From positions 62,001 through 126,000 of the forward strand of contig CALWMV010000001.1 in assembly GCA_944382125.1 (NCBI GenBank): 64,000 nt of DNA, in the 5' to 3' direction. A program made the translations under genes and the position numbers. Of the stretch, positions 25,956 to 33,122 are shown one piece after another. The DNA is from an uncultured Lachnospiraceae bacterium (lineage in GTDB: Bacteria; Bacillota; Clostridia; Lachnospirales; Lachnospiraceae). The notes beneath the pieces were generated by a model. That model had not been told where the DNA came from. It did no database searches and saw only the letters and a program-made list of their open reading frames with translations. Position 1 is the first letter of the stretch. Each line of letters starts with the position of its first letter.

Positions 25956-27508
25956 ACGTAATCCCCCATTTCCTGTTCACTCATCTGAAGATTACCCAGC
26001 ATATATTCTCCCAAGGTCTCCTCAGAAACCTCACTGGGCTTCAGAAAATGAGCAACAAACTTGCCTTTATATATGACAAGCAAACGATCCGATACCTCTA
26101 ACACCTCGTTAAGGTCTGAAGAGATCAGCAATGTAGCAACATCATCCTGTCTTGCTTTGCGGATCAAAGTCTTTCGGATCATTTCACTGGTTCCTACGTC
26201 TATACCTCTTGTGGGCTGATTTGCTATAATAAGGTTGCTTCCACAGGTAAATTCCCTTGCAACGACTACCTTCTGTATATTTCCTCCTGAAAGCAGACGC
26301 ACAGGATCATCCGGGGAATCGCACTTGATTTCATAGTCTTTTATGCATTGCTCAACATATTCATTTACCTTTTTCATATCAAGCAGCGCACCCTTGTTGA
26401 AGTCCTTATGATTAAGGTAAATAGACATTATATTATCTCTAATCGAAAGGTTCTCAGCGCAGGCATATTTCAGTCGGTCCTCTGAAATAGCCGAAACTCC
26501 AAGATCTCTTATCTGTCTGACATTAAGCCCCTTTATCGACTTTCCATTTATAACTACTTCTCCATGCTTGAAAGTCTTCATTCCAGACAATATATCAGCT
26601 ATCTCACTCTGGCCATTTCCTTCTACTCCCGCTATGCCAAGGATCTCTCCCGCTCTTATGGAAAAGCTGATATGGTTAACTACCGGCTGGCCTTCCTGAT
26701 TCTGGTATATCAGATCCTTTATCTCAGCCACCTTTTCCTTGGGATTCTGTTCTCCTCTGTCCATCTTGAGAACTACATCACGTCCGACAACCATCCTTGC
26801 CAATGTAGTCTGGTCAAGCTGTGAGATATGACTTGTTCCCATAACCCTGCCCCTTCTCAAAACTGTTACCTGATCGCAGAGTTCCATTACCTCCTGCAGC
26901 TTATGGGAAATAAAAATGATTGCATAGCCCTGATCCCGCAAAAATCTAAGCTGATCAAAAAGCTCCTTCGTCTCCTGCGGGGTAAGTACCGCAGTAGGCT
27001 CATCCAGTATAAGTATCTCTATGCCTCGGATCAGCTCTTTCAGTATCTCCACCTTCTGCCGCATTCCTACGCTCAGATCCTTTATCTTCGCATCAGGATC
27101 AACATAAAGCTGGTATTTTTCCGAAGCCTCTACGGTCATGTCACGGGCTTTTTTCTTATCGAAAATCACTCCGGACTTGTCCGTAGGCTCAATACCCAAT
27201 ATTACATTTTCTGCTACCGTAAGGGATGGCATCTGCATGAAATGCTGATGTACCATTCCTATACCCATGCCAATAGCATCAAGCGAATTCTTGATATGTA
27301 CTTCCTGCCCCTTTAAGAGTATCCGCCCCTCCTGAAAATTCTCCCGTCCAAACAGGATCTTCATCAGAGTTGTTTTGCCGGCACCGTTCTCCCCAACAAG
27401 GGCATGGATCTCACCGGAATTAACGGAAAACGTTACATTCTTATTTGCGGCAAATCCATTGCTGTATATTTTAGTAATGTTTTCCATCCTTAAGATTTCT
27501 GTCCCCAT
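25952..27508 (-). CDS. Nucleoside-type ABC transporter ATP-binding protein with two ATPase domains
   Basis: 518 residues, two ABC domains in one chain as in NupO/RbsA-like proteins. The first has Walker A GENGAGKTTLMKIL and Walker B ILILDEPTAVLTP; the second has GVEGNGQSEIADIL and a degenerate Walker B LIIANQPTRGIDVG, with signature LLSGGNIQKVVVAREF. In this family the second site is usually less active. It powers the two permeases encoded downstream. Confidence 0.94.
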   Translation of the reverse strand: MGTEILRMENITKIYSNGFAANKNVTFSVNSGEIHALVGENGAGKTTLMKILFGRENFQEGRILLKGQEVHIKNSLDAIGMGIGMVHQHFMQMPSLTVAENVILGIEPTDKSGVIFDKKKARDMTVEASEKYQLYVDPDAKIKDLSVGMRQKVEILKELIRGIEILILDEPTAVLTPQETKELFDQLRFLRDQGYAIIFISHKLQEVMELCDQVTVLRRGRVMGTSHISQLDQTTLARMVVGRDVVLKMDRGEQNPKEKVAEIKDLIYQNQEGQPVVNHISFSIRAGEILGIAGVEGNGQSEIADILSGMKTFKHGEVVINGKSIKGLNVRQIRDLGVSAISEDRLKYACAENLSIRDNIMSIYLNHKDFNKGALLDMKKVNEYVEQCIKDYEIKCDSPDDPVRLLSGGNIQKVVVAREFTCGSNLIIANQPTRGIDVGTSEMIRKTLIRKARQDDVATLLISSDLNEVLEVSDRLLVIYKGKFVAHFLKPSEVSEETLGEYMLGNLQMSEQEMGDYV

Positions 27509-27531
27509 TTGTATCGCCTTTCGTAAAATAA

Positions 27532-27552
27532 GAGGGAGGGAAACCCTCCCTC
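27532..27552 (-). terminator. Intercistronic hairpin, likely attenuating read-through
   Basis: GAGGGAGGG-aaa-CCCTCCCTC followed on the minus strand by TTATTTTA lies between the binding-protein gene and the ATPase gene. Such partial terminators often raise binding-protein level over the membrane parts. Confidence 0.72.
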
Positions 27553-27574
27553 ATACATTATTATTTCAGCTAAA

Positions 27575-28783
27575 TCAGCCGTTATCTCTCCACTCCTCAA
27601 ATGCGGCTACGTCTGAATCAAAAGTTGTGAAGAAGCCCTTAGGCTCTATTTCGCCATTAGCTATCTTTTCCGTGTACTCATCAAGTACTGCATGTACCTC
27701 TGCAGGAACTACTTCTTCAAAGTGCTCGTTGTCAGCAAGGCAAACTGACTTTTCTGCAAGTCCGAAGGATACAAGATTGCCCCACTGTATGCTTCCTTCC
27801 TCTATTCCTGCAAACAGGTATTCAAGTGAGTATGTAACATCCTTAAGCATTGAAGTAACTATGGTAGTTGCTGCATCCTTAAGAGTGGAATCAGTTGTCG
27901 TATAAACTGTATACTGATCTGAGTCAACGCCTATAACCGCAAGGCCGGCATCCAGGCCGCCTCTGTCATAGCAGGCTGTAGCAGCGCCTGAGGTGGTTGA
28001 ACCCTGAACATTGAAGACTGTATCTATTCCGGAGTCAAACATGGTTCCGGTAACTTCCTGAGTCTTTCCTATATTAACCGCACCGCTTCCGTAGGATACG
28101 GTTATGTCAATATCGGGATTGACTGCTCTTGCTCCATCCACATATCCTGTTACAAAGTCATGTCCTATGGGCACTTCGTTGAATACCCAAGCACCGATCT
28201 TCTGCGTGTCACTTATGGAAGCAGCCAGAACTCCTGCAAGATAAGCACCTTCATTCTGACGATAGTTTATAGCACAGACGTTATCAGCTGTAACCTCTGT
28301 GGTAGCTCCTACGTCGAAGGTTACAAATCTCATCTCCGGATAGTCAGGAGCATATTTCATAACAAGGTCTGACATTCCTCCGTTGGAGCAGGTAACAAGA
28401 TAAGTATACTCTCCACTGTCACACGCATCTGCAAAGGCATTCTCATATGTGGACTTATCAGCTCCGAGCTCTATAACATCATACTCACAGCCATAGGTCT
28501 CGCAAACATTCTGTACTCCGTAAAGTCCATTGTCTCTGAATCCCATATCACCAAGGTTATCTGTGATGATGTACAGGAATTTACCCTGGATGCCTTCTCC
28601 GGCAGCCTCTGCCTCTTCAGCTTCTGCTGCCTCTTCTCCAGCTTCTGCTTCAGCCTGAGCAGCTTCTGTAGCTGCCGCAGTTTCAGCCGGTGCTTCCGTC
28701 TCTGTAGAGCTTCCGGAGCATCCTGCAAGGGCCGCCATCAGCATTGCTGATGCTAATGCCAATACGATGGTTTTCTTTTTCAT
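27575..28783 (-). CDS. BMP family nucleoside-binding lipoprotein
   Basis: 402 residues. A signal peptide with LAGC is followed by a Glu/Ala-rich linker to about residue 60 and the PnrA/BmpA fold: FLYIITDNLGDMGFRDNGLY, CAINYRQNEGAYLAGVLAAS, DTVFNVQGSTTSGAATACYD and AVIGVDSDQYTVYTT. BMP proteins bind purine nucleosides in characterised cases. It heads the operon, with a good AGGAGG ribosome site. Confidence 0.93.
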   Translation of the reverse strand: MKKKTIVLALASAMLMAALAGCSGSSTETEAPAETAAATEAAQAEAEAGEEAAEAEEAEAAGEGIQGKFLYIITDNLGDMGFRDNGLYGVQNVCETYGCEYDVIELGADKSTYENAFADACDSGEYTYLVTCSNGGMSDLVMKYAPDYPEMRFVTFDVGATTEVTADNVCAINYRQNEGAYLAGVLAASISDTQKIGAWVFNEVPIGHDFVTGYVDGARAVNPDIDITVSYGSGAVNIGKTQEVTGTMFDSGIDTVFNVQGSTTSGAATACYDRGGLDAGLAVIGVDSDQYTVYTTTDSTLKDAATTIVTSMLKDVTYSLEYLFAGIEEGSIQWGNLVSFGLAEKSVCLADNEHFEEVVPAEVHAVLDEYTEKIANGEIEPKGFFTTFDSDVAAFEEWRDNG

Positions 28784-28885
28784 AAGTGTTCCTCCTGTTA
28801 AAAATATTTATTAAGTTCTTTTGATTTTTAAGGTAAATGGGTAAAACTTATTTAGGAAAACTTTCCGAAAGTATTTTCTTAGTAG

Positions 28886-28914
28886 AATGTAACAAAAAAG
28901 GGAAAAACAGTCAA
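28886..28914 (-). promoter_or_regulatory. Promoter of the nucleoside importer operon
   Basis: Minus-strand TTGACT (28914-28909), 17 bp, TACATT (28891-28886). A short inverted sequence (GGAAAACTTTCC at about 28856-28867) lies just downstream and could be an operator; this is only a suggestion. Confidence 0.65.
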
Positions 28915-28979
28915 TATTTTTGGACAAAATAAATAAAATATTTTTTAAATTGTTTTTAATGCAAAACAATATGAATTGA

Positions 28980-29252
28980 TTCTATGATTGCATACATACA
29001 ATTTCCTTTTATAATCTTTATGAAAACCGCTTTTCCGAGATCCTTTCTCTGGTAGCTTATACCGGAAATGCAGGAATCAATCAGGCCTTTACCACTTCTC
29101 CTGAGCTTACGACCGGAGGTATAGCAGCCTGCCTGAAGTATTATGACAGTCTCGGCCCGGAATTTTCAGAGCAGCTATGCGCTATTGAAAAGCAGCTAAG
29201 CATAAGAGTCAGAAGGCTCCTGTCAATATCATCGAAAAAGCCTCCGGGATAA
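28980..29252 (+). pseudogene. Start-less 90-codon open frame, possible gene remnant
   Basis: Between the TGA at 28977 and the TAA at 29250 the plus strand stays open with a protein-like composition in its second half (FSEILSLVAYTGNAG, AACLKYYDSLGPEFSEQL), but no ATG, GTG or TTG occurs in frame early enough to serve as start. I do not recognise the family. It looks like the 3' end of a gene whose 5' part is gone. The rest of the 600-bp gap 28784-29383 holds the importer promoter and a terminator. Confidence 0.4.
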
Positions 29253-29332
29253 TATATCTATCTGCTGCCTTATGCACTTTGATTGCAGCGAGTTTTTACC
29301 ATCACGTTTTGTTCTATAACTCAAAAAAGACA

Positions 29333-29357
29333 GCTGCCCTAAAGCAGCTGTCTTTTT
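29333..29357. terminator. Bidirectional terminator
   Basis: AAAAAAGACAGCTGC-cctaaa-GCAGCTGTCTTTTT. It ends the nfn operon on the minus strand. Confidence 0.9.
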
Positions 29358-29383
29358 ACTTTGATCATATCTATTATATACTC

Positions 29384-30772
29384 TTATTTATTTGACAGGT
29401 ACTCGTGTATGCCCTTTGCACCCTTCTTTCCTGCCTCCATGGCAAGGATAACGGTAGCAGCTCCGGTAACGGCATCGCCGCCTGCATATACGCCTTCCTT
29501 GGTGGTCTTTCCGGTCTCCTCCTCAGCGATGAGGCACCTGTGCTTGTTGACCTCCAGTCCCTTGGTGGTGTTGGAGATAAGCGGGTTAGGAGAGGTTCCG
29601 AGGGACATGATGACTGCATCACACTCTATCTCGTACTCTGATCCGGGGATCTCCACCGGTCTTCTTCTTCCCGATGCATCCGGCTCTCCAAGCTCCATCT
29701 TGATGAGCTTTATGCCTCTTACGTTATCATTGTCATCGGTCAGTATCTCTACAGGATTCTGGAGCAGATCAAAGATGACTCCCTCCTCCTTTGCGTGGTG
29801 GACCTCCTCCACTCTGGCAGGAAGCTCAGCCTCTGAACGACGGTAAACGATATGGGTCTCAGCACCGAGACGAAGGGCTGTACGTGCAGCATCCATGGCA
29901 ACATTGCCGCCGCCGACAACGACTACCTTCTTTGCCCTCATGATGGGTGTATCATAGTCCTTGAAGGCCTTCATCAGGTTGTTCCTGGTCAGATACTCGT
30001 TAGCAGAGAATACTCCGTTGGCGTTCTCTCCGGGAATGCCCATGAACTTGGGAAGTCCTGCTCCTGAGCCTACAAATACGGCATCAAATCCCTCTTCCTC
30101 AAAGAGCTGATCTATGGTTATGGACTTTCCGATGATAACGTTGCAGTTGATCTTTACTCCAAGATTCTTTACAAGCTCGACCTCCTTGGCAACGACCTTC
30201 TCCTTGGGGAGACGGAACTCAGGGATGCCGTATACCAGCACTCCTCCGGGCTGATGAAGGGCCTCGAATATGGTCACATCATAGCCAAGCTTTGCCAGAT
30301 CTCCTGCACAGGTAAGTCCTGCGGGGCCTGCTCCTACAACAGCCACCTTCTTGCCGTTGGGCTCTCCCTTTACGGCAGGAACTATATTATTGGCATGGGA
30401 CCAGTCAGCCACGAATCTCTCCAGCTTACCGATGGATACGGGCTCTCCCTTGATGCCTCTTATACACTTTCCTTCACACTGGGTCTCCTGAGGACATACA
30501 CGTCCGCAGATGGCCGGAAGGGCTGATGAAAGTCCGATGACCTTGGCAGCCTCCTCATAGTTGCCGGCCTTGACCTCCCTGATGAATCCGGGGATGTCTA
30601 TGCTTACGGGGCAGCCGATGACGCACTGGGGCTTCTTGCAGTCTATGCATCTCTGGGCCTCTGCCCTTGCCTCTTCCTCATTATATCCGTAGCAAACCTC
30701 TTCAAAGTTGGTTGCTCTTACCTTGGGATCCTGTTCCCTTACAGGCACCTTATGCAATACATCAACAGCCAT
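29384..30772 (-). CDS. nfnB: NfnB: NADPH-binding large subunit of the ferredoxin:NADP+ oxidoreductase complex
   Basis: 462 residues, GltD-like. N-terminal iron-sulfur Cys clusters (CIDCKKPQCVIGCPVSIDI and CGRVCPQETQCEGKC) are followed by two nucleotide-binding folds (VAVVGAGPAGLTCAGDLA for FAD; VVVVGGGNVAMDAARTAL for NADPH). On its own this could be glutamate synthase small subunit, but the NfnA-type gene directly upstream (1-nt overlap TAATG) makes the electron-bifurcating NfnAB transhydrogenase the better call. It couples NADH and reduced ferredoxin to NADP+ reduction. Confidence 0.9.
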   Translation of the reverse strand: MAVDVLHKVPVREQDPKVRATNFEEVCYGYNEEEARAEAQRCIDCKKPQCVIGCPVSIDIPGFIREVKAGNYEEAAKVIGLSSALPAICGRVCPQETQCEGKCIRGIKGEPVSIGKLERFVADWSHANNIVPAVKGEPNGKKVAVVGAGPAGLTCAGDLAKLGYDVTIFEALHQPGGVLVYGIPEFRLPKEKVVAKEVELVKNLGVKINCNVIIGKSITIDQLFEEEGFDAVFVGSGAGLPKFMGIPGENANGVFSANEYLTRNNLMKAFKDYDTPIMRAKKVVVVGGGNVAMDAARTALRLGAETHIVYRRSEAELPARVEEVHHAKEEGVIFDLLQNPVEILTDDNDNVRGIKLIKMELGEPDASGRRRPVEIPGSEYEIECDAVIMSLGTSPNPLISNTTKGLEVNKHRCLIAEEETGKTTKEGVYAGGDAVTGAATVILAMEAGKKGAKGIHEYLSNK

Positions 30773-31662
30773 TATCTGTCACCTCCGCAGTTTCCGCATC
30801 CGCCGTGGTGCGTATCTCCCTCCTGGGCCTTGAGCATAGCTCTGCCTTCCTCTGTCTTATATGTGTTCATACGCTTCATGGCAAGGGACCAGTCGATGAG
30901 ATGTCCATCGAACTCAGGTCCGTCCACGCAGGCAAACTTGGTCTCGTCGCCTACCTGAAGCCTGCAGGCTCCGCACATGCCCGTTCCGTCTACCATGATG
31001 GGGTTCATGGAAACGATGGTAGGTATATTGTATTCCTTGGTTGCCAGACATACGAACTTCATCATGATCATGGGGCCTATGGCAACTACTATGTCATACT
31101 GCTTCTTCTGATTTTCGACGAGCTCCTTTAACATGACCGTAACATTGCCGGGATGTCCGTAGCTTCCGTCATCAGTACATACATAAAGGTTGGCCGCAAC
31201 CTCCTTGAGCTCCTCCTCCATGATGAGGGTGGTCTTAGTCCTTGTTCCGAGGATGACATCACAGTCTATGCCGTGCTCCTTGAACCACTTTACCTGGGGG
31301 TATACGGGAGCAGCTCCGACACCGCCTGCTATGAAGCAGTAGCGTCTCTTTTTAACTTCCTCGATGGGCTCCTTTACGAAATCCGAAGGATTGCCAAGGG
31401 GGCCTACCACATCCTCAAAGGCATCTCCGGCCTTGAGCTCTGCCATACGGTAGGTGGATGCTCCTACTACCTGGAAAATGATCGTGACAGTTCCCTTTTC
31501 CCTGTCAAAATCGCAAATCGTGAGCGGTATCCTCTCTCCACGATCATCAAGCTTCGTGATGAGGAACTCACCCGGCTGACAGGATCTGGCTACAAACGGT
31601 GCTTCGACTACCATTTTGTATATCTTATCCGCCAGCATTTCAGCTTCAAGAATCTGATACAT
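30772..31662 (-). CDS. nfnA: NfnA: FAD/NAD-binding small subunit with [2Fe-2S] cluster
   Basis: 296 residues, related to dihydroorotate dehydrogenase electron-transfer subunit PyrK and SudB. GERIPLTICDFDREKGTVTI binds FAD; CFIAGGVGAAPVYPQVKWF binds NAD; GMCGACRLQVGDETKFAC carries the [2Fe-2S] ligands. The tail HHGGCGNCGGDR is unusual, rich in Cys and Gly, and overlaps the ribosome site of nfnB. A PyrK role is less likely, as no pyrD is nearby. Confidence 0.9.
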   Translation of the reverse strand: MYQILEAEMLADKIYKMVVEAPFVARSCQPGEFLITKLDDRGERIPLTICDFDREKGTVTIIFQVVGASTYRMAELKAGDAFEDVVGPLGNPSDFVKEPIEEVKKRRYCFIAGGVGAAPVYPQVKWFKEHGIDCDVILGTRTKTTLIMEEELKEVAANLYVCTDDGSYGHPGNVTVMLKELVENQKKQYDIVVAIGPMIMMKFVCLATKEYNIPTIVSMNPIMVDGTGMCGACRLQVGDETKFACVDGPEFDGHLIDWSLAMKRMNTYKTEEGRAMLKAQEGDTHHGGCGNCGGDR

Positions 31663-31884
31663 ATCGACTACTCCTCCTAAAAGAATATGCGGACGACGTA
31701 ACCTCTCCTGCGCCGAAGCCCGCTATTGCTAATATTTTAACACAAATCCATGAGAATAAATATATATTATTGCTAAAACTTTTTGAAAAATTAAAAAAAC
31801 TGCAGCTCTCAGCCTGTGATCCTTTCCGCCGCCCGGTGTGCGGCAGAAGGCCTCAGGCCCATTCATGGCTGCAGCCTTGATTAT

Positions 31885-32928
31885 TTACTTTATGATCACG
31901 TCCCCGTCCTTCGTGCAGTAGTTCTCATTTATCCCCATCTCTTCGATCCACTGTTTCGTGATCCAGGTCACCAGGCCTTTATTTTCCGGTCTTGCATTGT
32001 AGAGCCAGTCGGGGGCCGGCCATACGCAGGCCTTAGGTGCCAGCTTTTCGTAAAACTCCCGTGTGACGCCGTTCTGTCCATGATGGCTCATCTGCACCAG
32101 ATCGGCAGTGATCCTGTCAAGGACGCCACTCTGCATATGCTGGTCTCCGGCAGCGGGCCCCATGTCTCCCAAATATATGATATGCTTTCCCTCAAGGCAG
32201 ACATCATACATGATACTGGAGTTGTTGACCGTATATTCATCCCTGACATCCAGGGGATCATTCATGACGCGGAAGAAGAGCTTATCGGAAAGCACTATCT
32301 GATCTCCCCTCTTTATATCCAGGTGGAGCCTGTCTGCGGGCACCTTTTCAAGCTGCTCCATAAGGAGCCAGGGCACCCCGCTCTCGCCGCTGTCCGCTTC
32401 GGCATACCAGGAAAGGTCAAAAAGCCTTCCGTAGATACCCCTTATATCTATCTCCCCCTGATGATTCGTAAGTATATCTATGAGGGCTCCCACATGGTCT
32501 CCCTGGGGATGGGTGATAAGCCAGGCATCCACATAGCCTCCGAATTCCTTTATGACGCCAAGGAGATGCTCGCTGTCATCAGCCACTCCTCCGTCCACTA
32601 CTATCACCTTTCCATCCGAAGACCTGATGACTGAGGAAAGCTGCTGACTCTCGGTCCCGTCTTCATTGAAGCTTGCCCTCAGGAACCTGACCTCTCCGCC
32701 CTCAAACTTTTGCTCTATATCCCTGTTATCGGTCCTGGGACTGGATATGGAGCCCAGGGCCCCTGGGCCCGTGACGAGTCTGGGAGAAAGGGCCATGTAG
32801 CTGGACTGGGTGGCCGTGGAAGCATGGGCCTCTGTCATGCCCGCTCCGAAAAATACCGCTCCCAAAATAGCTGCTGATGCCGCAAGTACCTTCATGAAGC
32901 TATGTATATGCAGGATTCTCTTAGTCAA
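31885..32928 (-). CDS. Secreted metallo-beta-lactamase fold hydrolase, ComEC C-terminal-like
   Basis: 347 residues. A signal peptide (KVLAASAAILGAVFFGAG, cut near AHAS) directs export. The domain then shows VVDGGVADDSEHLLGVI, LITHPQGDHVGALIDIL (HxxxDH), SIMYDVCLEGKHIIYLGDMG and QMSHHGQNGVTREFY, matching the hydrolase part of ComEC and free-standing MBL proteins. Substrate unknown, possibly nucleic acid or another surface phosphodiester. The start is a TTG with GGGAGG 11 bases ahead; an internal ATG at 32895 is possible. It begins a surface-protein region. Confidence 0.85.
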   Translation of the reverse strand: MTKRILHIHSFMKVLAASAAILGAVFFGAGMTEAHASTATQSSYMALSPRLVTGPGALGSISSPRTDNRDIEQKFEGGEVRFLRASFNEDGTESQQLSSVIRSSDGKVIVVDGGVADDSEHLLGVIKEFGGYVDAWLITHPQGDHVGALIDILTNHQGEIDIRGIYGRLFDLSWYAEADSGESGVPWLLMEQLEKVPADRLHLDIKRGDQIVLSDKLFFRVMNDPLDVRDEYTVNNSSIMYDVCLEGKHIIYLGDMGPAAGDQHMQSGVLDRITADLVQMSHHGQNGVTREFYEKLAPKACVWPAPDWLYNARPENKGLVTWITKQWIEEMGINENYCTKDGDVIIK

Positions 32929-33122
32929 GGATAATGGTCCTCCCTTTGATATATATCAGCCTGTCACCGCTGTTGAAAAGCTGCCCCGCTTGGTTTATGA
33001 TTGTCATGTGACGGCAGGGCAGATATATGTCGAATAATACTTATCATATTTTGGAGCCAGCCGCAATGGATTTACGTATTTCGTAAAGACTTGAAAGGTT
33101 TATGTAAGGAGCTTCCTTTTTT

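Noticed and set aside
29384..31662. Glutamate synthase small subunit and PyrK as products of the two genes.
   Set aside because: The adjacent pair with one-base overlap and both iron-sulfur sets is the NfnAB arrangement; no gltB or pyrD is near.
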